A stretch of DNA of 14,735 bases, taken from Gammaproteobacteria bacterium. Lineage in GTDB: Bacteria > Pseudomonadota > Gammaproteobacteria > Pseudomonadales > Azotimanducaceae. The notes under the pieces were generated by a model, which saw only the letters and a list, made by a program, of their open reading frames with translations, had not been told where the DNA came from and did no database searches. Of the stretch, positions 1-7,680 are shown piece after piece (position 1 is the first letter of the stretch; every line of letters starts with the position of its first letter). The stretch lies in contig JAUIKX010000046.1 of the NCBI GenBank assembly GCA_030430515.1, positions 1-14,735 of the forward strand. The letters run 5' to 3'. Made by a program: the position numbers and the translations under genes.

Positions 1-1431
1 ACCTCCGGTATCGTGCTGTTTCCGCCCGAACATCAGGAACTGCAGCTCTTTCTGGTATTCGTCATGGGCGGAATGTCGCTGGCCGCTGTAGGGACCCAAC
101 ATGTCTACCTGCCAGCCTGCTACGGCTCGATGGGTTTCGCCGTTCCCGTGCTTGCTGCCAGATACGGTTGGGAAGGTAGCTGGATCGAGCCGGTACTGCT
201 GGTGCTCTACACTTTGGTCATTCTGCGGCTCGCCCGCATGCTGTCACGTTTCTCAATGCGCACCATCCGGCTGCAGCACGAACGCGACCAGCTGCTTGCC
301 GAACTCACGCATCGCGCCCGCGATCTGGAGAAAGCACGCAAGGAAGCCGAAGAAGCCAACCTCGCCAAATCCCGATTTCTGGCGCAAGCCAGTCATGATC
401 TGAGGCAACCTCTGCACGCGATCGGCCTGTTCGTCGAGTCACTGACAAGCAAACAGATCACGCCGCAAGTAGCGCACGTGGTCAATCGGGTACGTGACTC
501 TCTGGGGATGCTATCCAATCTGTTCGACAGCCTTCTGGACGTGACCGTTCTGGACGCGGGGTCGACTAAAGTGAACCGGGTCGACTTCCGCCTCGAGGAA
601 CTGTTCGCACAGCTCGAGCAAGATTTCGCGCCCATCGCCGGAGAGGCTGGCGTAAAGATCAGGTGTGCACGCACTTCCGCAACGCTGCACACCGACCCGG
701 TGCTGTTCAGACGGCTTCTGCAGAACCTGGTATCCAACGCCATACGCTACGCACCTGGCGGTCGCGTTCTGATCGGCGCACGTCGCCGCGATGGACGCGT
801 AACGGTAGTGGTAGCGGACAACGGACCGGGCATCGCCCAGGCTGACCAGGAACGCATCTTTCAGGAATTCGTCAAACTGGAGAAAAGCGGAACGACCAAA
901 ACCACCGGCCTCGGCCTCGGCCTTGCCATCGTTCGCCGGCTGGCTCGCTTGTTGGATCTGAAAATTGATATGACGTCAGCGGTCGGGCGCGGCACCTGCT
1001 TTACCATTGCGCAGATTCCGTCCGCCCTGGGCTCCCCCGTGCCGCTGATGGATCGAAAAACGCCCGAGGATACGGATCTGCTGATCGACACCCGCGTTCT
1101 CATTGTCGATGATGACCCTGAAATTCTGGATGCAACCCGAACCCTACTCGAAAGGTGGGGTTGCGAAGTGCTCTGCTTTCAACAGTTTCCCGCAGTTTTG
1201 CCCGACGTAGATATCGTTCTCAGCGATTATGAACTGGCGAACGCCGATGGGCTCGATGCGCTGAAACGCATTGACGGTACTCTCGTGCATCGGGTACTGA
1301 TCAGCGGCAACTCGTCCGAGGCGCTACGTGCTGCCGCCGCAGCAGCCTCGATCCCACTTCTGCACAAGCCTGTTCGGCCGGTAAAGCTGAGATCGCTTCT
1401 GCTCCATCTGCTGGTTCAGGAAGATGCCTGA
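1..1431 (+). CDS. Hybrid sensor histidine kinase with C-terminal receiver domain (5' end cut by window)
   Basis: Membrane-bound sensor kinase that should autophosphorylate on His and pass phosphate to its own and/or a partner receiver. The frame is open from base 1, so a GTG at 13 is probably internal and the N-terminus is missing. Two hydrophobic stretches (about nt 45-100 and 175-235) are followed by a short coiled coil (nt 265-360). The H-box SHDLRQPLHAIGLF has its His codon at 394. N-box NAIRYAPGG (Asn 736), G1 DNGPG (Asp 817) and G2 GLGLGLA (from 907) form an intact ATPase domain. The receiver starts near 1090 with DDD (1108-1116), phosphoacceptor Asp at 1225 (LSDYE) and conserved Lys at 1366 (HKP). 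The signal sensed is unknown. It converges with the LuxR-type regulator, overlapping it by 16 nt, so the two are probable partners. This architecture resembles the ErcS-like kinases, by family knowledge only. Confidence 0.93.
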   Translation, partial: TSGIVLFPPEHQELQLFLVFVMGGMSLAAVGTQHVYLPACYGSMGFAVPVLAARYGWEGSWIEPVLLVLYTLVILRLARMLSRFSMRTIRLQHERDQLLAELTHRARDLEKARKEAEEANLAKSRFLAQASHDLRQPLHAIGLFVESLTSKQITPQVAHVVNRVRDSLGMLSNLFDSLLDVTVLDAGSTKVNRVDFRLEELFAQLEQDFAPIAGEAGVKIRCARTSATLHTDPVLFRRLLQNLVSNAIRYAPGGRVLIGARRRDGRVTVVVADNGPGIAQADQERIFQEFVKLEKSGTTKTTGLGLGLAIVRRLARLLDLKIDMTSAVGRGTCFTIAQIPSALGSPVPLMDRKTPEDTDLLIDTRVLIVDDDPEILDATRTLLERWGCEVLCFQQFPAVLPDVDIVLSDYELANADGLDALKRIDGTLVHRVLISGNSSEALRAAAAAASIPLLHKPVRPVKLRSLLLHLLVQEDA

Positions 1432-2051
1432 AAGCCGTTCTGCGCCGCGAGAGCCGCTGCCGCGGTGCGCGTGGAGACACCGAGGACCCTCAACAGCGCA
1501 GAAACGTGAATACGAACCGTGAAGGGCGACAGGCCCAGATCCCTGGCGATTTCCTTGTTCGATCTCCCCGTGCAGATCAAGGCAAGCACTTCGCTCTGCC
1601 TGGGTGACAACTGCTTGAGTGCCTCCTCCGTGGGCGAAACAGGCACCGTGTTTTCCACGGTAGGTCGAAGATCGACCATTTCCCCGTCAAGCACATCGTT
1701 CAGAGCCCCAAGCATCGCTTCCGGCGCGACTGACTTGCTGATAAAACCGTTCGCGCCGTCCGCCATGATGCTATCGATCACACTCGCGTCTTCGATCATG
1801 GACACGGCAACGATAGCTGTCAGCGGCATGCGCTTGCGCAGCGTTTCGAGGTCCACCCGCACATCGAACCCCGGAAACAGCACATCCAGCATGAGAAGAT
1901 CGGGATCTTCTTCGGCATCGAGAAGCATCAGCAGCTCGCTCATGTCTCCCGCCTCCCGTACTCGGGCCTCGAGCTGATCGCTGACCAGCCGCACGAGCCC
2001 TTCCCGGAAAATCGGGTGGTCATCAACGATCACCACTGACACTTCGCTCAT
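1416..2051 (-). CDS. NarL/FixJ (LuxR-type) response regulator
   Basis: Two-component transcription factor of 211 aa. The receiver occupies residues 1-120, with the acidic pair D10-D11, phosphoacceptor D56 (LLMLD) and K106. A LuxR-type helix-turn-helix follows at about 148-205 (LSPRQSEVLALI, SNKEIARDLGLS, TVRIHVSALLRVLGV). The frame is open upstream to 2261, but the family start MSEVSVVIVDDHP fits the ATG at 2051, which has a weak AGGTG upstream. This start lies 8 nt after the stop of the lipoprotein gene, so it is probably last in that leftward transcript. Its 3' end overlaps the convergent hybrid kinase by 16 nt. The kinase is the obvious candidate phosphodonor (inference). Target promoters are not evident; the divergent 5810-5850 region is one candidate. 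Confidence 0.95.
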   Translation of the reverse strand: MSEVSVVIVDDHPIFREGLVRLVSDQLEARVREAGDMSELLMLLDAEEDPDLLMLDVLFPGFDVRVDLETLRKRMPLTAIVAVSMIEDASVIDSIMADGANGFISKSVAPEAMLGALNDVLDGEMVDLRPTVENTVPVSPTEEALKQLSPRQSEVLALICTGRSNKEIARDLGLSPFTVRIHVSALLRVLGVSTRTAAAALAAQNGFQASS

Positions 2052-2059
2052 AGCAGCAC

Positions 2060-2410
2060 CTACTCGATGATCGGCAAGCCTTCCTCGTCTACAGCACATG
2101 CTTCGCCCGCTTTCATCATGAACATACTGGCTTCTAGGAGCTCGGTCCACGGCACACTTTCCTTGAGCTGGAGCGCACGTTCCTTCTCGCCTCGCATGGC
2201 GGTCGCCAGCCAGACCGCAGCAGGTTCCGACAATTCTGTCTCTGCACGGTTGGCCAGACACTGGCAGGCTTCGTCTGGAATGTTCGTATTTTCACGGCAT
2301 GCAGCGCTAAACTGATCTGCGCCGCTGACCTGCGAATCGCAGCCACTGAGCAGTACGATCCAACAGATTGCGGCGGCAGCCATCAGCAGAACCGAACGCG
2401 TTCTGTTCAT
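2060..2410 (-). CDS. Small Cys-containing lipoprotein of unknown function
   Basis: Protein of 116 aa starting at the ATG at 2410. A basic N-region (MNRTR) and hydrophobic core lead to the lipobox LLSGC with lipidated C24. Asp at +2 would favour inner-membrane retention under the enterobacterial Lol rule; whether that rule holds here is unknown. The mature part has four further cysteines (motifs AACRE, EACQC, EACAV), suggesting disulfides or metal binding in the periplasm. I do not recognise the family. The start codon overlaps the stop of the Cys-rich gene upstream in an ATGA (2407-2410), indicating translational coupling, and the response regulator follows after 8 nt. A longer in-frame ORF begins at 2479, but its extra N-terminus would bury the signal peptide, so I reject it. 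Confidence 0.8.
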   Translation of the reverse strand: MNRTRSVLLMAAAAICWIVLLSGCDSQVSGADQFSAACRENTNIPDEACQCLANRAETELSEPAAVWLATAMRGEKERALQLKESVPWTELLEASMFMMKAGEACAVDEEGLPIIE

Positions 2411-2706
2411 TTTTCGCCGGCTAGCTCTTTGAGATGATCGACGCGTTTCTGCGAGCAAGCAGAATGCGTTTCCCGACATACGTCATCGAACGAGCTACGC
2501 ATCTGCGCGCACAGAGCTCGAAGCTCGTTGTAGTTCGCGCCGGACTTAGGATCATCAGCAAGAGCCCTGGCACGCTTGGTGCACGCATCATACCAGGCCC
2601 GATTTTCGTCCAGGCACTTTTTGAGCGCATCACCGCAAGGGCTGGCAAATGCAGATCCAGCGGATAGAAGAAGCGTTGCTGCTGCCAGAGTTAGAGTCTT
2701 TTTCAT
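2407..2706 (-). CDS. Small Cys-rich exported protein of unknown function
   Basis: Protein of 99 aa with a clear Sec signal peptide (MKKTLTLAAATLLLSAGSAFA, cut near A21 before SPCGD). The mature part is helical and charged, with six cysteines spread along it (in CGD, KKCL, DACTK, ALCAQ, DVCRE, SACSQ). That is consistent with a disulfide-clamped helical hairpin in the periplasm. The family is not recognised. An AGGA lies about 9 nt before the ATG. Its stop overlaps the start of the lipoprotein gene by 4 nt, so the two are probably made together. It lies 72 nt downstream of the ABC permease and could share that transcript or have its own promoter. Confidence 0.8.
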   Translation of the reverse strand: MKKTLTLAAATLLLSAGSAFASPCGDALKKCLDENRAWYDACTKRARALADDPKSGANYNELRALCAQMRSSFDDVCRETHSACSQKRVDHLKELAGEK

Positions 2707-2753
2707 CGTTCTGTTTCCTGGTGAAGAGGTTTCATCAGGCTAGGTGCGGACGT

Positions 2754-2776
2754 CACCGCCAACAATAGGGCGGGTG
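2754..2776 (-). other. Imperfect hairpin between permease and Cys-rich gene
   Basis: On the minus strand CACcCGCC, an 8-nt loop and GGCGGTG form a 7-bp stem with one bulged C, just after the permease stop. No T-run follows, so it is a poor intrinsic terminator. It might attenuate or stabilise the transcript between the exporter genes and the small Cys proteins. Chance is also possible. Confidence 0.25.
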
Positions 2777-2778
2777 TA

Positions 2779-3864
2779 CTAGTCCAACCGCTTGCGAAAA
2801 CGCAGCGTCGCGAGCGCCATCACAACAACAAAAAACACCGCAAGCGGCCAGAGATCGTCCCGCATCACGAAGAGATCCGCATCGCGGAGAACAATACCGC
2901 GCACGATGCGCAGAAAATGCGTCAGCGGAAACAGCTCCGCAAGAAGCTGCGCGGCACGCGGCATACCTTCGAAAGGAAACATGAATCCGGACAGCAGAAG
3001 TTGAGGCAGAAAAGACATGAAGGTCATCTGAAACGCCTGAAACTGGGTCTTTGCGGCCGTGGAGATCAGCAATCCCAAGGTAAGTGTGCTCGTCACAAAA
3101 ACGCCGGCGCCCAGATAGAAATCCGTCAGCGCGCCGCGCACCGGCACGTCGAAGAGCCCCACACCAAGCGCCAGGATCAGCGAGATCTGGATATAGCCGA
3201 TCACCACGTACGGTAGAATCTTACCGACCATGAGTTCCAGGCCGCTGATCGGCGTGGTGATCAGCAGTTCGAGGTTACCGCGCTCACGCTCACGCACGAT
3301 GGCAATTGCGGTGAACAGCACCATGGTCAGCGTGAGGATGACGCCGCAGAGGCCCGGCACGATGAACACCGCTGAGCGCCGCTCAGGATTGAATAGCGGC
3401 CGCAGCGCAATGGCGTCGACGCCACCGTTGGCGTGCCCAACCGGCATGTTGCGCAGGCCTCTGACAGCACCCAGCACAGTCGGATCGCTGTCATCCACGA
3501 GCACCTGTACGAATGGTGGCCTGCCCTGAACCCGCCGTTGCTCGAAGTCCGGGGGTATATAGATGCCCACCGATATTTTCGCCGCTGCGATAAGCCGCTC
3601 CAGCTCCTGCACGCTGGAGGCATGCCGCACGAAACGAACGACCTGTGTGGCGCCGATGTCGGATACGAGCATCCTGGAGCCGCTCGTGTTTGCTTCGTCG
3701 ACCACCGCCGCATTGAGGTTGCGCACATCGTTGTTGATGGCATACCCGAAGAGCAGCGTCATGACGATGGGAATGCCGGCGATCATGCCGCCGGTCAACC
3801 GGTCGCGGCGCAGGTGGTAAAACTCCTTTCTGGCGATGGCAGCCATACGAGACAGGGAAAACAC
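2779..3864 (-). CDS. ABC-2 type transporter permease (YhhJ/YbhR-like)
   Basis: Inner-membrane permease of an ABC exporter, 361 aa. A cytoplasmic start (ARKEFYHLRRDRL) precedes TM1 (about 25-44). An extracytoplasmic domain of about 120 residues follows, then five membrane segments (about 165-190, 215-238, 250-271, 280-299, 338-355). The coupling-helix signature RERERGNLELL-TTP lies at 191-205. I chose the GTG at 3864 because GGAGG sits 10 nt upstream and the gene then begins 2 nt after the ATPase stop. An ATG at 3846 is possible, and the ORF reaches back to 3933 without support. Only one permease is present, so it would act as a homodimer. YbhFSR-type systems usually have two. The substrate is not known. 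Confidence 0.9.
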   Translation of the reverse strand: MFSLSRMAAIARKEFYHLRRDRLTGGMIAGIPIVMTLLFGYAINNDVRNLNAAVVDEANTSGSRMLVSDIGATQVVRFVRHASSVQELERLIAAAKISVGIYIPPDFEQRRVQGRPPFVQVLVDDSDPTVLGAVRGLRNMPVGHANGGVDAIALRPLFNPERRSAVFIVPGLCGVILTLTMVLFTAIAIVRERERGNLELLITTPISGLELMVGKILPYVVIGYIQISLILALGVGLFDVPVRGALTDFYLGAGVFVTSTLTLGLLISTAAKTQFQAFQMTFMSFLPQLLLSGFMFPFEGMPRAAQLLAELFPLTHFLRIVRGIVLRDADLFVMRDDLWPLAVFFVVVMALATLRFRKRLD

Positions 3865-3866
3865 GA

Positions 3867-4793
3867 TCAGCGCGCCTCCGACCGTGTGGCCATGACGAAG
3901 ACATCCTCGAGGTTCGGCATGACAAGCCGACACTCGGCTGGCAGAGAAACCTCGTTAAGCGCACGTTCGAGATATTGAACCGGCGCATCGACATCAGGGT
4001 TCACAAGCGCATGCAGACGCGAACCCAGCTGTGCCACGTCGAGCACCGCCGGCAAGCTCGCCAGCGCCTCCCGGACCTTCCGGGATCGGGTTGTTTCCAG
4101 TTCAACCACCGTCGCAGGGATCGAGTCTCTGAGCTGGGATGGCGTACCCTCGGCGACGAGGCGCCCCTCATCGAGTATGGCCAGGTGGTGGCACCGCTCC
4201 GCCTCGTCCATGAAATGCGTGGTGACCAGCACCGTCGCGCCCTGATCCACGAGCTCGAAGATGATGTCCCAGAACTCCCTGCGACTCTCAGGGTCCACAG
4301 CGCTCGTCGGCTCGTCGAGAAACAGCAGCTCCGGATCGTGCATGGTCACCGACGCCAGCGCGAGCCGCTGACGCTGGCCACCGCTGAGCGTGCCGGCAAG
4401 CTGGCGTTCACGACCAGCGAGCTGGAACCGTTCGAGCTGCCGTGATACGACCAGGCCCCGTTGGCGCCGCGGAAGCTGATAGATCTCGGTCATGAAGCGG
4501 AGGTTCTCGACGACGGTCAGATCTTCGTAGAGAGAAAATCTCTGCGTCATGTAGCCGATCTTCTGCTTGAGCGTTTCGGCTTGCTCGACGGAATCCACGC
4601 CAAGCACCGTCGCGCTGCCCGCCGAGGGTCGCAGCAGCCCGCAGAGCATGCGGATGGTGGTGGATTTGCCGCAGCCGTTGGGGCCCAGAAATCCGTAGAC
4701 ACATTTTTCGGGCACGCTGAGATCCACGCTGTCCACCGCCGTCAGCATGCCGAAGCGGCGTGTGAGCCCCCGGGTTTCGATGGCATGGGCCAT
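3867..4793 (-). CDS. ABC exporter ATP-binding protein
   Basis: Single-domain ATPase of about 308 aa that should power the adjacent ABC-2 permease. Walker A is GPNGCGKST (37-45), the ABC signature LSGGQ is 136-140, Walker B LLFLDE is 156-161, and the H-loop His is 193 (TTHFMDEAE). The C-terminal 100 residues are the extension common in the CcmA/DrrA/YbhF group. The ATG at 4793 overlaps the adaptor stop in TGATG. A GTG one codon upstream (4796) is an equally readable alternative. The nucleotide-binding residues look intact. Exporters of this class move drugs, lipids or small organics; the location beside an aromatic-catabolism operon makes toxic aromatics a reasonable guess, nothing more. Confidence 0.95.
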   Translation of the reverse strand: MAHAIETRGLTRRFGMLTAVDSVDLSVPEKCVYGFLGPNGCGKSTTIRMLCGLLRPSAGSATVLGVDSVEQAETLKQKIGYMTQRFSLYEDLTVVENLRFMTEIYQLPRRQRGLVVSRQLERFQLAGRERQLAGTLSGGQRQRLALASVTMHDPELLFLDEPTSAVDPESRREFWDIIFELVDQGATVLVTTHFMDEAERCHHLAILDEGRLVAEGTPSQLRDSIPATVVELETTRSRKVREALASLPAVLDVAQLGSRLHALVNPDVDAPVQYLERALNEVSLPAECRLVMPNLEDVFVMATRSEAR

Positions 4794-5809
4794 CACTCTT
4801 CTAACGGTATGTCGGGGAAGGTCACCTCAACAGGCACACCGATGGGCAGATCGGCAGCGGGATCCGTGAGATCGATCTCCGCTACGAAACTCAACCTCGT
4901 ACGGTCATGCTGGCTGAGCGCAAAGTAAGGCGTAAAAGAAGCGTCTGCACTGATCCATCGAACAACGGCCGGCAAAGGATCTGGATGGCTGTCCATGTGC
5001 ACCAGAGCCGCATCGCCGGGCTTCAGGAGCGTGCGCAATGGTTCGGGTATGTGCACGCGCGCGTACGTCGGCGCCGTGGCGAGAAGCACGGCAACCGTCA
5101 CGCCCGGCGCGGGCCGTTCGCCCAGGTCGAAAGGCACTGCATCGATCTGTCCATCCACCGGTGCGCGCACCGTCGCTCTATCGATATTGATCTGCAGGCT
5201 GCGAACATTGGCCACCGCTGCCGCGAACTGGCTGCGAGCCTGATCTACCCGCTCGTTACGGGTCCCTTCCAGAAGCTCATCGAGCAGCGCTCTGGCCTCT
5301 TCTTCACGAGCCTTTGCCTCATCCAATCGACCCTTAAGAATATCGAGCTGGTTCTGCACGCCAAAGTTTCGCTCCACGAGAGAGGCCTGCCGGTCGAGCT
5401 CGTGGCGCGCTGTAATGCGGGCGCTACGGGTCGCCTCAAGCCTCGCGCGGGCCTGGGTAATCGCCTGCGCACGGGGTCCTTTCTCGGCTTCAGCGAGCGC
5501 AGCACGAGCGGTCGCCTCATCCGCCTGAGCCCTAGCCAGCAAAGCCTCGGCACGCGCCTGATCCTGAACCAGCAAGGCATCGTCTGCGCGCACCCGGTCA
5601 CCTTCACGAACCAGAATGGCACGAATCGGCTCGTTGCTATCAGCGGTCAGCTCGATGCGATCGCGTTCGAGGGTGCCGAGCACAGGCAGATCCACCGGAG
5701 AGGGCTCGCAAGCCGAGAGCATTGCAAGCAGGAAGCCGCAGACGGCCACACACAGGCCTCGTTTTACTGAATTCCTGTGGCAATATGTGCTGTTTACTAT
5801 TTTCGACAT
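4793..5809 (-). CDS. HlyD/YbhG-like periplasmic adaptor, lipoprotein type
   Basis: Membrane-fusion protein of 338 aa linking the ABC pump to an outer-membrane channel. The N-terminus ends in a lipobox-like LSAC with C34, so it is probably lipid-anchored. A first lipoyl half (about 40-85, RAILVREGDRVRADDALLV) is followed by a long helical hairpin rich in Ala, Arg and Glu (about 85-205). The second lipoyl half contains ATVRAPVDGQIDAVPFDLGE (about 213-232), followed by a beta-barrel region. No TolC-type gene is in the window, so a channel must come from elsewhere. The start ATG at 5809 has GGGG 6 nt upstream. It is first in the exporter transcript and diverges from the acv-like operon with only 41 bp between start codons. 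Confidence 0.92.
   Translation of the reverse strand: MSKIVNSTYCHRNSVKRGLCVAVCGFLLAMLSACEPSPVDLPVLGTLERDRIELTADSNEPIRAILVREGDRVRADDALLVQDQARAEALLARAQADEATARAALAEAEKGPRAQAITQARARLEATRSARITARHELDRQASLVERNFGVQNQLDILKGRLDEAKAREEEARALLDELLEGTRNERVDQARSQFAAAVANVRSLQINIDRATVRAPVDGQIDAVPFDLGERPAPGVTVAVLLATAPTYARVHIPEPLRTLLKPGDAALVHMDSHPDPLPAVVRWISADASFTPYFALSQHDRTRLSFVAEIDLTDPAADLPIGVPVEVTFPDIPLEE
5772..5800 (+). promoter_or_regulatory. Possible promoter of the acv-like operon
   Basis: The region 5760-5815 is clearly AT-richer than its surroundings. TTCCTG (5772-5777), a 17-nt spacer and TACTAT (5795-5800) make a weak sigma70-like pair. This would start transcription near 5807, ahead of the inverted repeat and ribosome binding site. 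It lies inside the 5' end of the divergent adaptor gene. The match is poor, and other positions are possible. Confidence 0.25.
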
Positions 5810-5814
5810 TCAAC

Positions 5815-5828
5815 ACCCCGCTAGGGGT
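5815..5828. promoter_or_regulatory. Inverted repeat ACCCC-GCTA-GGGGT, possible operator
   Basis: Perfect 5-bp arms with a 4-bp centre sit in the middle of the 41-bp gap between two divergent operons. A regulator bound here could control both. It could equally form a small hairpin in the leader of the rightward operon. There is no second copy at the other divergent promoter region (13510-13619). Confidence 0.35.
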
Positions 5829-5840
5829 AATAAACCATCC

Positions 5841-5850
5841 GGGGGGAGAG
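5841..5850 (+). promoter_or_regulatory. Ribosome binding site that fixes the start of the first acv-like gene
   Basis: A GGGGGGAGAG purine run ends directly before the ATG at 5851. The reading frame is open back to 5722, but that would overlap the divergent gene start and add an unrelated N-terminus. The GGGGG core, spaced 4-5 nt, supports 5851. Confidence 0.6.
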
Positions 5851-7665
5851 ATGGCCAGCGAGAAGAAAGAGTTCCCGGCACCGAGCACGGTCGCCATCGC
5901 TGAAGGTACCGAAGCGGCTCAGGCGGCCTACCCGTTCTACATGCAGTTCGAAGACGAGGACGATCGGCGTTTCTGGTTCTACAACTCCATGCACTTTCCG
6001 GAACCCATGACCGCTTTCGACATGGTCACCGCCGAAGGCGCCTACTGCGCGCTGGGCGCATCCAACACCCGCGTCCACTCGCTGCCCACCACGCTCGGCA
6101 TCGACTACCGGGTGATCAACGGTCGCGTGTATATCGGTGGCAATGCGGTCACCGACCCTGATGAGATTGCCCGCAGATCGGTAGAGTTCGAAAAGCGCGC
6201 TTTCTACTACTACGAAAACTGGGAACGGCTCTACGATCAGTGGAAGGACAAGATGCGCACGCTGATCAGCGACGCGGAAGCGCTTCCCGCGCTGGATCTG
6301 CCAGACTTCGAACCGCTCGAAAACGTACACGCCGGCAAGGGTGTGGCCTCGAACCACTACCTGCTCGACACCTACCACAAGACGCTGGAAGGCTACTTCC
6401 GCATGTGGCACCACCACTTCGAGTTTCTGCTGCTCGGCTACGGCGCCTACATGGTGTTCTTCGATTTCTGCAAGCAGGCGTTTCCCGAGATCACCGATCA
6501 GACCATCGCCCGCATGGTGGCCGGTTTCGAAGCGGAGATCTTCCGTCCCGACGACGAGGTGAAGCGTCTGTCGCGCTGCGCGGTCGATCTGGGCATCGAC
6601 GGTAAATTCATGGACGGCGTGAGCGCCGACGACCTCATCGCTTCTCTGGAGCAATCCGGCACGGCGGGTGCCGAGTGGCTGGCGGAGCTCGAGAAATCCC
6701 GCAATCCCTGGTTCAACGTCAACGTCGGCGACGGCTTCTACCACTACCATCGGTCGTGGAACGACGATCTGTCGCTGCCCTTCTCCGCCATTCCCGGCTA
6801 CATCGCCAAGATCAAATCCGGTGAAGACATTTCGCGCCCGATCGACGAGCTTAAGGCCGAGCGGGAAAAGCTCATCGACGGCTACAGGGATCTGCTCGGC
6901 AGCGATGAGGAACGCGCCGCATACGACCAGATGATCGAGCTTGCGTGCCGCGTGTTCCCCTATGTGGAGGGCCACAAGTTCTACTGCGAGCACTGGTACA
7001 CGAATCTCTTCTTCAACAAGATCCGCGAGTACGGTGCGCTGTTCGTCGAGCAGGGCCTCATCGACGACGCCGAAGACGTGTTTCACCTCAACCGCTACGA
7101 GGTGGAGCAGGCCATCATCATCGTCATGACGAGCTGGTCCACGGGCTCTCCCCCGCGAGGCCAGAAGCACTTCAGGCCGCTCATCAGTGAGCGCAAGGCC
7201 GCCATCGACGTCTGGGCGCAGATGGATGCATCGCCGGCGCTCGGGCCGGTGCCAGACATCATCGACGATCCGGCCATCGTCATGCTGTGGGGTATCACGC
7301 GGGAAAATCTGGATACCTGGCTGAACGGTGACGAAGGCAGCGACTCTGAGCTACGCGGCTTCGCAGCGTCCAACGGCATCGCTGAAGGTACCGCACGGGT
7401 CATCAAGTCCGTGCAGGAAATTGATCGTCTGAACGAGGGCGACATCCTCGTGTGCCAGGTCACCAACCCCACCTGGGCGCCGATCTTTCAGAAGATCTCC
7501 GCAGCCGTTTCCGACATCGGCGGCTCCATGAGCCACGCGGCCATCGTCGCCCGGGAGTATGGTTTGCCAGCGGTGGTCGGCACCGGTAAAGCAACCGCGA
7601 AAATCAGAGACGGCCAGCGCATTCGCGTCGACGGCGCGCGCGGCCTCGTGACACTTCTGGACTGA
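5851..7665 (+). CDS. acvA: Phenylphosphate-synthase-like dikinase subunit with phosphohistidine domain (AcvA/PpsA-type)
   Basis: A 604-aa (about 68 kDa) relative of PEP synthase that lacks the N-terminal ATP-grasp part. Residues 1 to about 500 should form the acceptor-binding part. The C-terminal mobile domain (about 520-604) carries the catalytic motif GGSMSHAAIVAREYGLPAVVG with H562. Thauera PpsA has the same size and layout, with the phosphorylated His near 569 as I recall. Role by homology: the His is phosphorylated using ATP bound by the partner subunit and passes the phosphate to the 4-hydroxyl of a phenol. With the carboxylase genes downstream, the likely substrate is acetovanillone or another 4-hydroxyacetophenone. 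The partner gene follows after 15 nt. The A/B letter assignment is tentative; a generic PEP-utilising enzyme is the fallback. Confidence 0.8.
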   Translation: MASEKKEFPAPSTVAIAEGTEAAQAAYPFYMQFEDEDDRRFWFYNSMHFPEPMTAFDMVTAEGAYCALGASNTRVHSLPTTLGIDYRVINGRVYIGGNAVTDPDEIARRSVEFEKRAFYYYENWERLYDQWKDKMRTLISDAEALPALDLPDFEPLENVHAGKGVASNHYLLDTYHKTLEGYFRMWHHHFEFLLLGYGAYMVFFDFCKQAFPEITDQTIARMVAGFEAEIFRPDDEVKRLSRCAVDLGIDGKFMDGVSADDLIASLEQSGTAGAEWLAELEKSRNPWFNVNVGDGFYHYHRSWNDDLSLPFSAIPGYIAKIKSGEDISRPIDELKAEREKLIDGYRDLLGSDEERAAYDQMIELACRVFPYVEGHKFYCEHWYTNLFFNKIREYGALFVEQGLIDDAEDVFHLNRYEVEQAIIIVMTSWSTGSPPRGQKHFRPLISERKAAIDVWAQMDASPALGPVPDIIDDPAIVMLWGITRENLDTWLNGDEGSDSELRGFAASNGIAEGTARVIKSVQEIDRLNEGDILVCQVTNPTWAPIFQKISAAVSDIGGSMSHAAIVAREYGLPAVVGTGKATAKIRDGQRIRVDGARGLVTLLD

Positions 7666-7680
7666 TCTGGGATTAAAGAG

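Noticed and set aside
2052..2261. Longer N-terminus for the response regulator (start at 2261)
   Set aside because: The extra 70 residues overlap the lipoprotein gene and precede the standard receiver start; they look like out-of-frame reading.
2754..2776. Intrinsic terminator after the permease
   Set aside because: The stem is bulged and there is no T-run, so I list it only as a weak hairpin.
4907..5770. 287-codon open frame on the plus strand
   Set aside because: Lies fully opposite the HlyD-like adaptor, has no recognisable domain and no good start site.
5778..5792. Sigma54-like TGGCA...TGCT element
   Set aside because: The GG and GC are 8 nt apart rather than the 10 nt required.
5821..7170. 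449-codon open frame on the minus strand
   Set aside because: Antisense to the well-supported dikinase subunit; composition is that of a GC-rich shadow frame and no motif is visible.
5851..7665. Ketone activation as an enol phosphate before carboxylation
   Set aside because: Chemically attractive by analogy to PEP, but the characterised Acv and Pps enzymes phosphorylate the phenolic hydroxyl, so I followed that.
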